Origin: Rhynochetos jubatus
Lineage: Eukaryota > Chordata > Aves > Eurypygiformes > Rhynochetidae
NCBI GenBank assembly: GCA_027574665.1
Contig: CM050668.1
Span: forward strand, 2,300,001-2,364,000
Direction: 5' to 3'
DNA: 64,000 bases
The notes below the pieces were generated by a model. It saw only the letters and a list, made by a program, of their open reading frames with translations. It ran no database searches and was not told the DNA's origin. Made by a program: the position numbers and the translations under genes. Below are positions 47,101 to 58,367 of this stretch, piece by piece; position 1 is the first letter of the stretch; each line of letters starts with the position of its first letter.

Positions 47101-50100
47101 TGCAAGGCACTATACAAACCCAGAACAGTAGACCTTGTTCCAAGAATTTACAGTAAACAGACCAGAATACCACAACCAACCTTGATTTCTCACCTGACAA
47201 CTTTCTGTTCTGGTTTAACTCACATCCCAAAGAGTTTGAGGCTAAATCTTTGCAGGTAACTATCCTCTCATGCCATGTAGATGCTACTGTCTTTAAAGCT
47301 CTGTGTCCAGGTTATTCTCACAGCGCAGCACTTTTTTCCTCCTGAAGGTTTGTGCACATAGAACTTCCAAAGACAGACCACTCCCAATCACAGGGTGCTG
47401 GTGCAGCAGTTGTTGAAGCATATACTGACCACTGGGCTAGAGCCGTTGCCAAAAATATGCCTGCAGTCATTCATCCATGCAAACACTAACACACAGGGAA
47501 CATAACCAAGCATTGTGAAGGTTGGCTTACCCAGTGTTTGCTAGGCATTTATTGACTAAAATATCGATCAAGGCACTTGGTGACATCCTGTGTTTGGCAC
47601 TTCTGGTTCTGCCATTTCCCAGTGGAGACGAGAAATTGCCGAGCGCTGCTGGAGGCCTGGCCGCTGTCTTGTGTACACAGGCCTGAAAAAATGCAACAAT
47701 CAGTTTTAGAAATGGCAGGTCCTAAAGCTTAAGTTTTGTGTATGTTTAGAAGTATGTCCAAAAAATTTAAAAAAACAACTTTTTATAATTACATAATATT
47801 AATGGAACAACAGCGCAGGACTCACTACAGTTCTTACAACAGGATTGTAGCAATGTTGTTGACTTAATATTACTAAACATCTGCTAAAGTAGAAAGTCAG
47901 TCAACATTATTTATAATTTTCAGCATAAATTTAATTGTTACGAGAGATAAACTAAAACAGTGTAACTTTTTCAAGGTTATATTAAATACCACAAGCTCCC
48001 CCAGGTCTCCCCAAGTCGTTGTTACAGCTAGCCGCGTTTTATATGAAGGTCCTAGTTATAATTTCTACTAAATCCTTAATAGGGGGATGCTATTGCTACT
48101 GATATGGAAATAAAGGTGTTAAAAGCAGTTATGAGCCTTCCAGCAGATGTGTTATAGAAGATCACAAATTATGGTAATTAGCAATCTAATGACAGGACTC
48201 CTCCCTAACAATCCCTAAAAATTGATTAGCCAGTTATTAAAATGTCTATAATATACTAATCATAGGCAAAGAGAAATTATAGTATTAATCACGATTATAA
48301 GAGGTTTTGAATTGTTATTGATTACAGTTAAATAGCCGAAGAGAACCATTCCTATTAAAGTCCATTTTAACCTCCTAAGTGCCATGAACAGCCACTGAAG
48401 CACGTCGAGATAAACAAAATAGTCCTTACTTTCCTGACTAGATCAACACATAATTAAGCTCACTTCCTCTGAATTCCGTGTTTCTTCTGACAATGAAAAG
48501 GTAACATTAAGATGTTCTACTGAAAAATTTTGCAACCATCTGTGAGGGATCACAACTGAGTTACAATAAAGATTCTTCATGTCTTTTGGGAAATGAGATC
48601 CTTCGTTTCTTAAAGTTCTTATGGCACCAAATAATCTTCAAAACAGTTCCTGGAATGGAGTGAGATAAGTCATGTTGTATAAAGTGAATTTACACGTATA
48701 TGAAAGGATGGCAAGGACAACTGATAAAAGGAAATTTATTTTAATACCACATATATTCAGATGTCCAACGTTTGCCTGAAGAAGTTGCTGAAGCCAGGGT
48801 TTCAGAACCAAATTAGAACTGCAACCTATCCAGAGTTCTAATATTCCTGCTAGCACATGTTTTTGAAGGGAATATTAACAAATGTGAACTGATTCATTCA
48901 AGACCAGGAGGAGCTCTAGGGAGGGCAGAGCTGCCTACTGCAGGATTTTTGTGCTTTCTTCTGTATTATTTGGTATTAGAACCCCACTGGACTTTTTGGA
49001 TGGTGTGCACCATTCTGCAAAGAAATCTTTAGCAACTACATCTTTAACAACTAAAGATTTCTTCACAGCTGAAGCACTCACCTCTTCCCAGCCATTGTTG
49101 TCTGTGTTTAAGAAATGAAACATCTTACTCTAATAAAATTGTGCAGACAAAACACAGCAGTTGTCAAAACTGTGTGCTCAGTCATCACCCTCTGAGGACC
49201 GCAAGCTGCGAGTCCGTTTCACACCTGTTCCTTGGGGGGACAATTTGTATGGCTTTTCATTCATAACGTTTTGAATATGTGATGGTTTGCACTATTTTCT
49301 TTTCCAGTTGGAGGCCACTGGTGCTATCAGTCACAGAAGTTTGAACAGCCACACTGTAAAGGTACTGCCAAAGAATTTATTTTTCCCATCACATTAGTGT
49401 TTGGACTCTCCTGTTTTGCAAAGGGCCTATTGATAGGAATAATGCAAAAGTTCTCACACCTCAGCATTTAATGCTGCATGACCTGTTACACATAAATGTA
49501 AGTTCTAAACAGGATACCTAAAAAGGGTATTTTGAAGATACCAGTGTTTGTGCTAACTATTAGTTTTGTTTCAACCAAGGATAAGCCTATAAATAAAAAA
49601 ATAACTCTAAATGTGCTCCAGAGGTAATCAGCCCAGCCAGTTGGGTATAAACAGCTATTTAAATTCTTCAGGGCAGTTATGAAAAACCCCAATGTTATAC
49701 CTACAACTGCACCTTTTGTTTTACCAGCAATACCCACCTAGGTTGCCTGATCCCTTGCTCATCCCTGTGTCCTGCCCAGCCCACCCTGGCACTGATTGTG
49801 CAGGAAAGGACATTTCACTCGCACCACCACCACCACCACCACCATTTTTTATAGTCTCCAAGTTTCTATAGTTCAGCCAACCTCAGCACTAGTTCACTTT
49901 CTATTTTACAACCATTTGCATGTGCGTATTTTCCTGTTAAGCTTAACAGGATATTTTGGAAGCATATTAATATTTTTTAAGCTAAAAAAAATGACACATT
50001 ATGAAAGTTCCTTTATTAAATTCCAACATCCAAAGACTTTCTTTCAAAGTTATCTCCAATTTTCCAAGAGAGAATATATTGACTGTTGGGTGGTTTGGCT

Positions 50101-53100
50101 TTATCAAGGATTTGCAGTCTACAGAAATAAATTATTTTCTTCATTCTTTAATAGATCCTCGAGAATGGTATCAAACAGACACCACTTGCAAAGGAAACAA
50201 ACAGTCACCTATCAATATTGTCACTAAAAATGTCATTTATGACAGCAGCCTTAAGCCACTGAATTTTGAAGGATATGATGTGAAAGGGTCTTCAAAATGG
50301 AACATAGAAAACAATGGACATACAGGCAAGTACAGCCAAATACGTTATTCGGGATTTATTTGTGCCTTCACTTGGAACCATCCATTGACTTCTTCCGTAT
50401 CCTGGGCAAGGTGTCACTACCGCTACTTAAAAGTAACAAAGCAAAAATAATATAGCACCCCTATATTTCAGGAGCAAAACTTTCAGAACTTCTCTGAGCC
50501 ATGACTTTTGAGGAACTTAGTGGGAATTAGCTAGATTTTGAATTCTGGACATGGTCCTTGAGTGTCTCAGCAGAAATTGGTTCTGTGCATGTGTGGAAAC
50601 AGAGCCTGAAATGTCTAGGGAACCTTTAAGTCAGGTCAGGGCAATCCCAAGCAGAAGGACAGGCTGGACAGAGAATGGATGGATATCAGCCCTGAGGAGA
50701 AGGACTTGGGGGTACTGCACGATGAAAAGCTGGCCATAAGCTGGCCGTGTGCGCTGGCAGCCCAGAAAGCCAGCTGGATCCTGGGCTGTATCCAGAGCAG
50801 TGTGGCCAGCAGGGCGAGGGAGGGGATTTTCCCCCTCTACTCTGCTCTCGTGAGACCCCCCCTGCAGTTCTGCATCCAGCTGTGGGCCCCCAGCATCAGA
50901 AGGATATTGAGTGGTTGGAGCAAGTCCAGAGGAGGCCACAAAAATGCTCCGAGGGCTGGAGCCCCTCTGCCATGGGGACAGGCTGGGAGAGTGGGGGTGT
51001 TCAGCCTGGAGAAAAGAAGGCTCTGGGCAGACATTATAGCACCTTCCAGTGTCTAGGGGGCCTACAAGGAAGCTGCGGGGGACTTTTTACAAGGGCAGGG
51101 AATGACAGGACAAGGGGTAACAGGTTTAGATTGAAAGCAGGGAGATTTAGATTAGATATCAGGAAGAAGTTCTTCCGGGAGAGGGTGGGGAGGCACTGGG
51201 ACAGGTTGCCCAGAGAAGCTGTGGATGCCCCATCCCTGGAAGTGCTCAAGGCCAGGCTGGATGAGGCTTGGAGCACCCTGGTCTAGTGGAGGGTGTCCCT
51301 GTCCATGGCAGGGGGTTGGAACTAGATGGGCTTTAAGGTCCCTTCCAGCCGAAACCATGCTGTGATTCTATGACTCTAAGTCAGACAACAACCTCTAGGA
51401 CTAGGAGGTAGGTGAGTATAGGGATTTAGGACAACAGATTTGGCAGAGGTATATAATTTCTGCTGCATACTCATATACCCTTCATTTCTGGGCTTGCTCT
51501 TTCTGATGCTTGCTTCTGCAAAAGAAGAATTCTGCTGAAGAAGAACATGTTCTGGGAAAGTCATTCAACCAGTGGCTCACAGTGTGTGTGTCTTAGCAGT
51601 CTTCGAATAATGAGCTGAAATCTTCTCAGATTTCATCGTGTTTTGTCTGCACATGGAAATAATCCAATGTGAGTGGGTTGATCAGCTCCTTACTGATTCA
51701 GTAAACAGTGAATCAGCAAATGAGTAAAGAGTGAAAGAGTCAATAAATAGGTATTTAGCTCTGTTTCGCTTCCTCCACTTTTTTTCACTAAATGCAATAC
51801 TAGTGGTGATGCTTCAACAATATTATGCTAAATTACTTTAACGTTAAAAATAAATCTGTTGTACTTTTAAAAAAAATCTATAGGTGTTCTTAAAATCTCA
51901 GATGGGTTGTTTTAACTGCCAAATCCCTAAAATGGAAAACTGCGAGTGGCAAATATTTTCATGACTTAAAATGTAAAGGTAGATTCTGGTTTAAAACATC
52001 AGTATTTGGACAGACCATAAGAAAAAGACATGGTTTCACTTTGCACTAGTACATTTCACTTTCCCACTACAGAATGATATTCTAGAATCTCAATATTACA
52101 GTTGCTGTGCATAGAAACACCTTTGACACAAAAATGAGTATTCATAAGGATCGGTCAGAACTCTCATCTTTCTCAGTCATGCAAAAGGATTAAGTTTTCA
52201 ATCTGGGCTTTTAAAATTTCTTCCTTCCGAGGGCAACCAATTCCCGTGCTACAATGAGTACAACAGTGGAACTGTTATTGCTTACATTACAGCTGCAATT
52301 AGAAGCTCTACGTGAGATTAGACTATCATTATGTTCGATGATGTGCAGATAGCAAAGGTCAGTGTCCCAAAGGTCCTACAATCTAAGTAAACAAAGCCAA
52401 CCAAGATATGTTACTCATCCATTTACAGATAAAAACCCCAATTAACTGAATGACTCACACAAGCTTCCAGTCCATCTGGAATTCAGAACAGAAATAAAAT
52501 CTCTGGGGCTTCAATCCCGGTAAAAAAAAAAAAATTCCTATGGAAAGAAATGTACTGTACTTAATGTAGAGGTCTTAATAAGTAAATTTTAAAAATATAT
52601 CCCAAGTGTCTCAAGCACAGGAAGTGATGGTGATTTATAGCTAGAAAAACACCTCCTAAGAAAATTTTGGTTTGCTGTTAGCAACAGATCAAGCACCACA
52701 TTAAACAGATATAATGATTTAGATGCTTAGGTTTCAGTTGCAACACCACATTCAAAGAGAGTATCTTTAAACCCTGCCTAAACCAGATGTTACAGTGCAG
52801 ACCAGGAGACTAAAAAATGCTTAAAACCCAAATAAACTGTGATCAAGTTTACTTCTAAGGATACTTTGATAGAGGGTGTACTCCTAGACAAAAAAAAAAG
52901 AAGGAATATAGGGTTTTCTGAAAGGCGTAAGTAGCATAACTACTGCGGTTATAATGACAGTGAACAAATCCCTACAGATCCCCTCAGTGCAACCAAGGAA
53001 AACCAGCCTGCTACCCTGTCTTCTTCAAAATGGAATTAACTGACAATATTCCAAAGGCTCTATCAATGGATGTCATAAAATTGTATAAAACCCTTACCTC

Positions 53101-56100
53101 AGACCAATCCCAAGGAGTGCTCTGTCCTTTTCCTCCAATTTTACAAAGGCAAACAAGTACCATCAAATCAACTTAATTTATTATTATTTATGAGCTGAAG
53201 TAACGGGTAGCTCAGCTCCCCTGCAAGTGAGGGTCTACACAGGTCGCTCAAGTTCACAGAGCAAATCCCAGGTAGGAATGGGAACAGAAGCTCCAAATGC
53301 TGTGCCATAGAAGGATGCCCACGTGCTGTTGCATATTACTGGAAAGTGGGATACGTTATTTCTCCTTTTCATCTCAAATTACTCTCAGCTAGCATTTTGT
53401 AAGAGTTCACCTTCTGCAGAGTTGAGCTTCTGGAATGCTCAGTATGAAAGCCCAAGCCAGAATTTAAGGCTAAATTTGAATCTCAAGGACATGTATCTCC
53501 CTATTTTCACATATTATTAATGTTTGATCTGATTATTATTCTATTTAAAACAAATTATTTGTTTTCCCCAGTTAAAGTAACCTTAAGCACATTCCCTAAA
53601 ATTGGAGGTGGAGGTCTGGGAAGAAAATACAAGGCGATAGAATTCCATTTGCACTGGGGAGTACAAGGGGTGCAGCAATACCTTCCCGGGTCGGAGCACA
53701 GCATAGATGGAGAAAAACAAGCCATGGAGGTAGGTGAGACTGTTTGTTGATTGTGGCTTTTACTCAAGAACTCTGGCTTTTTATGATACTGTTGCACAAA
53801 AATTATTGGCTAGTTCTCCTATGAAGCAACTGTGGAAACAAAGAAGTGAGCACACGTTGCTTGCTAACCAGAACACACAGGAAATACACACTAGTCTTGC
53901 GCAGCAAAAGCACAGGACAGACAAGAAATCTGGAGGCACATAGCCTTTTGGACGGAGAGACGTCAAAGTCGGTACAGCCTGATACCCGCTCAGACTGCTT
54001 ATTGAGATTACATATTCATTTCTGGGAGTGCAACCATGAACTGACCTATGCAAGCAAAAAAACCACCCTCTCTTCAAGTCAGGTCGCCAGTGCTGACACC
54101 CATGGACTGGTGGAAGGAAGCCACCCCCCTTTCAAACCAGGACGTACAGGTCTGCCTGTTCCAATGCATAGGCTGAAAATTGAGGGCTGCAGCAGCCCAC
54201 AGAACGCTTCACCTTCTGGGCAGGTGTATGAAATGACACCAGCACTGCTGAATGATGTTTCAAATTATATATAGTCCACTTACTGCATAGTTCCTGCCTC
54301 GGGTCAAGGGCCTCGAGCTGTCTGAGAGCAATAAAGCAGCTCCGGCCCCGCTGCAGCGTGAGTGCAGAGAAGCAGCCAATCTGCACCGACACCAACGAAC
54401 TGTAGAGGAAAAGGAATGACTAATTGCCCTTGACTATTGTGTTACAGCTTCATGTTGTCCACATCAGAGAAGACGTTTCAGATATAACAGAAGCAAAGAA
54501 AAACGCAGACGGTGTGGCTGTGTTAGCATTCTTTATAAAGGTAGGTAGCCAAATTTTTAATTGCTCGTCTCAAGCCTACCAGCAGTGTAACTGAATGATC
54601 CATGGTGTTAATGTTACAGCAGTCCAAGACCTAAGCCTCCCTATACTCTGCAGGCATTCAGTGCCAGCACTTAGCTCCTCCCTCCTTTTCCATATTGTGC
54701 TTGCTGGTATCTTTTAGCTTTGTGGATCTTTTCTGGTTTATTCACAATTAATTTAAAGCAACGAGTTGTTGAGAAATGCATGATTTGGAACCAAAATATT
54801 TCCATTTCAGGCTGAAGAAGAAAATAAAAACTATGTAACTCTAATAAACGAATTAGAGAACGTCAAATACAAAGGTAAGACACTTGGTCCAAACGCAACA
54901 TGTATTTATTTTGAGCGCAGGTACTACCACCTAGTTCATGGTCCAATCCTGTTCTAATTACTGTAGAGTGTTACTTGAAAGGCAAAGCCACAAGATAAAA
55001 GTTAGTTGGTCAAGCACTCAGCAACACAGGTGGGAGAAAATCTAGTTCTCCATATTTGCAGTGAAGAACCTGCCCCCAGTACCAGAATGAGTATTGCTGC
55101 GTCTGCAGGAGGAAGTGAAGTGAGAAGGAAAACACACGGACTGCTAACACCACTTGCGCTCTGTGGGGTCCTGCAGGCAGGGATTTCACGAGCAGTGCCG
55201 GGCGGCCGTGGGGAGTGTGCGTGGGGCGAGGCTTGACCCAGCCGCGAGCAGCAGCCACATGAGCAGACAAGTGAGAGCAATACCTGCAGCCACGCTTGTT
55301 ACACGCAGTGTTTCCACATGGTTTGTCTAGAGCAAACAGCACAGATGGAGCCTTTGCCTTTGAGCTCTTTACTCCCACCTGAGGAAGACCTTGGAAAGTA
55401 CTATCGGTATGAGGGATCCCTCACCACTCCCGACTGCCATGAGGGTGTCATCTGGACGATATTTGAGAAGCCAATTGAACTCAGTATTACTCAGGTGAGT
55501 AACAGAGGGACAGGTCTGCTGACGGTTACTTTGCTGCCTGCTCACTCACACAGTTTAACACAGACTTCTTGGCTGCTCCGCTGCTTTGTTCCCATGACAC
55601 ACACACACTTGCTTGGCGTTAGCCTAAGCACAGTCCCCAGTGCCAGCTTTTTGACCCCATTAAATCATCTCTCAAAAAATGGCAGGAAAGGGGAAGGAAG
55701 GGGAAATGACGGTGTGCAAAGAAAGTCAAAATACCCCCCAGGTAAGCACCTAGCTCAGTGTTTCGTCAGCAGCACTTCCCCTGTAGTCATCTGCTTGCCC
55801 CCAAATTTCACTCCTTTCCTCCTATTGTCAAAAGCATTAGGATACCAGAACAGAATACTCCAAAATCCAAACTTCAGATCTATCAGCATCAGCTTTAAAC
55901 AACCCATTTTTGTCCTACAGAGAGGAATGGGAGATTGAATCATGACAGCCTCTAAAACACGGAATGTTCAGCTGACAGAGTACATGATGAAAAAATTCAG
56001 ATGTCCTGGAGTGGCCTCCCAGCAATAAGACTAGTCAGCACAGCATGGCCGAGAGCCAGCATCTCTGGTTTAGTTCCTTACCTGCACTGTGCTCACAATC

Positions 56101-56729
56101 ACTTCAGCTACAGGGTAATGCTCAGGCACACACAAGTCAGCACAGCACAGTACACGAGTGAGCATCTGCCTGCTCCAGGCCAGCACCGTTCTGCAAGCAG
56201 TTAGAAATCTGAAGCAAGGAAAGGCATCCTAGTCCTCTTTGTGTCACTGTGACGTGATGGACATGGACAGGAGTGTGCGCGTCAATAGGACTAGTTTAAC
56301 CAGGTCCTTGAGCTGGACAAAGCGCTTGGCTCACACATAAAGGAAGTCCCTATGATTTCCAAGGCTAAAAGTCGTCATCTGTCGGTGACCTCTGGCAGTA
56401 GCCTCTATCACGTTGTTTCCTGCAAGTTTTAATTCAGTTTGAAAAAGGAGTAAGACACTGCAGATTTATAATATCACAATTTCCAGTGTTCCACAGAGAA
56501 AGGATTCAATGATCTAATTTTTTTTCTTCTATGTATACAGATTTCTCAGTTTTCAACAGTCCGCTTTGATGGGAAGAACTCAACTTTCATGGTTGAAAAT
56601 TTCCGGCCTGTTCAGTTTCTGAACGAACGAAAGGTGTACTGGTCCAGTGCCAGCATCTTCCTGCCAACCACTAAGGTTTTAATGTTGGTCCTGCTTCTTA
56701 CATACATCCTGAGTTCTCTTTTCCAGTGA
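38189..56729 (+). CDS. CA4: CA4: GPI-anchored carbonic anhydrase, eight coding exons
   Basis: Membrane-bound alpha-carbonic anhydrase (CO2 + H2O to HCO3- + H+) on the outer cell surface. Exons: 38189-38246, 49308-49361, 50155-50325, 53572-53729, 54448-54540, 54811-54874, 55331-55494, 56541-56729. The 951 nt stay in frame (316 aa; human CA4 312). ATG has A at -3 and G at +4. Residues 1 to about 19 are a signal peptide. HWC (23-25), HC (35-36), TTC (47-49) and TPDC (232-235) give the four cysteines of the two CA4 disulfides. Zinc ligands are His120, His122 (HLHW) and His149 (ELH), with the proton-shuttle His93 (NNGH) and Thr231-232 (LTTP), so it should be active. The last 20-odd residues are hydrophobic, as for GPI attachment. 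Introns are GT-AG except after 50325, which is GC-AG. The loop after His122 is four residues longer than in human CA4. CA15 is the main alternative. Confidence 0.88.
38727..38770. repeat. CA4: TAAGTACACT tandem/dyad repeat
   Basis: Units of TAAGTACACT and GTGTACATAAGTACACTATG are arranged both in tandem and as partial inverted copies (TACACTGTGTA) about 500 bp into CA4 intron 1. Confidence 0.7.
40020..40200 (+). mobile_element. ancient MIR/CORE-SINE-like remnant
   Basis: CCCCATTCTACAAAAGGGAA followed by ACCGAGGCAC closely follows the MIR core (CCCCATTTTACAGATGRGGA, then ACTGAGGCAC). It is preceded by an ACAGGGCTTTATAA-type block and followed by an AGCTTGAATCTCTGTCCAGC tail block. This is the best of the SINE-like matches in the window. 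Confidence 0.6.
44745..44860 (+). mobile_element. possible MIR-like 3' fragment
   Basis: CCTAGATCACACAATAGCAC, then GGCAAACTGCTAACACCCTG and GCACTGTCTTCCATCCA resemble the second half of MIR (ATCACACAG, GAACCCAGG, GCTCTATCCACT). Weak. Confidence 0.35.
45835..46075 (+). mobile_element. old CR1-family 3' fragment
   Basis: ACATTTCCTGACAGTGAAGG, AATAGACTGTGGAAAAGTCT, CCTAAGGGAAGTGGCAGGAG and ACTAGACTAGACAA follow the order of the 3' end of old amniote CR1/L3-type elements (cttcctgacagtgag, tggaacagtctccc, agggaagtggtgga, ggctagacaa). Much older than the other CR1 copies here. Confidence 0.5.
47045..47175 (+). mobile_element. possible ancient amniote SINE fragment
   Basis: CCCATTGTGCAAGGCACTAT, then ACAAACCCAGAACAG, GACCTTGTTCC and AATTTACAGTAA resemble a widespread amniote repeat block (cattgtgctaggcactgtac, aaacacagaa, gtccctgcccc, gagtttacaatcta). 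Family not certain. Confidence 0.4.
49822..49843. repeat. (CAC)n microsatellite
   Basis: Seven CAC units in CA4 intron 2, followed by a short T-run. Confidence 0.9.
50326..50331 (+). other. CA4: non-canonical GC splice donor of CA4 intron 3
   Basis: The exon ends ACAG at 50325 and is followed by GCAAGT. The acceptor is CCCCAG at 53571. Joining here continues NNGHT into VKVTL in the correct phase, whereas no GT nearby does so. The flanks match the strong AG|GCAAGT consensus typical of functional GC-AG introns. Confidence 0.85.
50625..51377 (+). mobile_element. CR1 LINE, 5'-truncated, plus orientation
   Basis: About 750 bp of the avian CR1 3' end inside CA4 intron 3. It starts near GGGCAATCCCAAGCAGAAGG and keeps long stretches of the ORF2 C-terminus (LGCIQSSVASRAREG, TRGN, FRLDIRKKFF, HWDRLPREAVDAPSLEV) across a few frameshifts. 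It then has CATGGCAGGGGGTTGGAACT, AAGGTCCCTTCCAGCC and a terminal GATTCTATGACTCTA. It is the best preserved CR1 in the window and is not functional. Confidence 0.95.
52290..52520 (+). mobile_element. possible ancient SINE remnant
   Basis: GTCCCAAAGGTCCTACAATC followed by TAAGTAAACAAAG, then CCATTTACAGATAAAAACCC and CTCACACAAGCTTCCAGTCC, fits a diverged CORE-SINE/MIR order (acaatctaag, catttacagatgagg, caaggtcacac). Moderate to weak. Confidence 0.4.
53130..53320 (+). mobile_element. possible MIR-like remnant just upstream of CA4 exon 4
   Basis: AATTTTACAAAGGCAAACAA, then GGTCGCTCAAGTTCACAGAG and CAAATCCCAGGTAGGAATGG resemble the MIR second half (attttacagatggg, caaggtcacaga, cagagcaggaat). 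It ends about 250 bp before the exon at 53572. Confidence 0.4.
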
Positions 56730-57598
56730 ACACTGCTCACCTCATTCAAGGGTCTGGGCTTTTTGGAGGGTGTGTTTGGGTTTTTTTTACTGTTGTTGGT
56801 TCTTTGTATCAAGTAGTCTCTCTAACTACCAACTCATGGGTCATATCTCAATAGAGAACGTAACCTTGTCCTCCTCCAGACACTAACCAAGGACTTCTGT
56901 TGCTGTTCTTATATAAAATGAAACCCATTGCACAAGAGTTCAAAGGACCTGTAAGAGAAAGCTATGAAGATTCAAATTAAAAAAAAAAGTCCCAACACTG
57001 AAAGAAAATATTAGGGTGGATTATCTGTAAGCCTGTAGTTTTAAAAACAACACTGGAAGGACACTTTGCAAGCTACACAGAGGACCTGCAAGAGGAACCT
57101 GTTCTTAAGTGCCTATGAAGGGATTTGTTTGGAGTATGTTTACATTCAACACTGCATATCAGGAAGACAGTAACACGTGGATTAATTCTTGTCATCCTTA
57201 CATGAAGGTACAATACACAGCAAAGAAAAAAAGCTCACACAACTGAGCAACATCTGGGGCATCCTATCTCGTGACGGATACGCGACAAATTTCATCTCCA
57301 CTAACAGTGTCCCCCTCCCTTCTTCCTTCAGAGTATCTACAGTTAATTTTTAGATGAGGATACTGGGTTCTTTAATGTGATCTACTGATCCTGGATTTCA
57401 GGTTTCTCTATTAAGCCCGTTTACTCAGCCTTGTACAGCATCAGACTCTGGGATGCCCGTGACCAATATGATGTGCTAGAACGAAAAAGGGAAGCTCAAC
57501 CATGTGTACCAATTGCACATCTGTGGAAATTCCCTCTCTTTGGAGGGCTGCATTTGAAGCATGAGACTTTGATCATTCTTTACCGTTTCCATTTGCCT

Positions 57599-57604
57599 AA
57601 TAAA
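57599..57604 (+). promoter_or_regulatory. CA4: possible CA4 poly(A) signal
   Basis: A canonical AATAAA 870 nt past the stop. The nearer alternative is ATTAAA at 56976-56981, embedded in an A-run. The choice cannot be made from sequence. Confidence 0.35.
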
Positions 57605-58332
57605 ATGGGACAGGTCAAGAAATGGCTCTTTACAGTACCACATTCTAGAAGTTTCATTTATGGTTAAGTTTCATAGCTTTTCCAAGCAGATTGTGATTTG
57701 AACTGATTTCTTCAGATCTTACCCAATTACTTACAGAAAATCTCAGTATAGCGGGAAATGGGATTTCGTATATTATTCCAGTTCTCTTTCTGAAGACGGA
57801 TAACAGTTTTCTTTGGCTAATGCCATATAGCAAGTTACAGCTTCTTTTAGAATTTTAGACTTTGGGCACACCAAAATAGGATTTCATATTAGCAGACTTG
57901 TATTTGTCGCTTTAGGGCAATGTTTGCACATATGGCTTTATGCTACAGCTATATGGCCATTTTCAGGAAAATCATGGCAGTGAGACTAACCACAGCTCAC
58001 CAAAGGAGAAAAAGCAGGGGGGAAATTATTTTCATATTTAACAATCAATAATATAAGCTTAAAAAAAATATATATGGGAAAGCAAATTCACCTTTTCAAG
58101 TTTAGAGGGTTGATTAAGACTTCAACTGTATTTTTAGCTAACTGAAAAACTTTTGAGAAGCAAACATAAATGAAAGATTAAAGTTGACCAGAGACCTACA
58201 TTTTCATTGCCTCGTATTTTCCTTTCTTTCATCCTTGCTGAAGGGGAATCCACTCAAGACTCATTCAGAAAAGGAATGTGACTCTTTTTCCCCCTTATTT
58301 TCTTCACAAGGTTTAGGGTTGGGTTTGCATTT

Positions 58333-58367
58333 GGGAGGGCGGGGATGAGGGAGGGAGGGAGGGGAGG
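58333..58367 (+). repeat. G-run cluster with G-quadruplex potential
   Basis: At least seven runs of three or four G are separated by 1-4 nt loops within 35 bp, far beyond the four runs a quadruplex needs. It lies about 1.6 kb downstream of the CA4 stop. Confidence 0.8.

Larger units (their letters stand above)
38247..49307 (+). other. CA4: first intron of CA4, 11 kb
   Basis: Opened by TAG|GTAAGT and closed by TTTTCCAG. It contains a short TACACT repeat, three probable ancient SINE pieces, an old CR1 piece and AT-rich candidate conserved DNA (48160-48370). A 165-codon minus-strand open frame lies at 46488-46985. No recognised gene is nested inside. Confidence 0.7.

Noticed and set aside
49808-50450. 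Frames of 143 and 149 codons around the CA4 exon
   Set aside because: Only 50155-50325 is supported as exon; the rest is intron read-through, and the frame used by CA4 ends at the GC donor.
50679-51286. Frames of 125 and 179 codons
   Set aside because: Both are pieces of the CR1 ORF2 C-terminus split by frameshifts inside CA4 intron 3.
53743-54274. Frames of 142 codons (plus) and 98 codons (minus) in CA4 intron 4
   Set aside because: No protein resemblance, no matching splice sites in frame with CA4, and CA4 reads through cleanly by joining 53729 to 54448.
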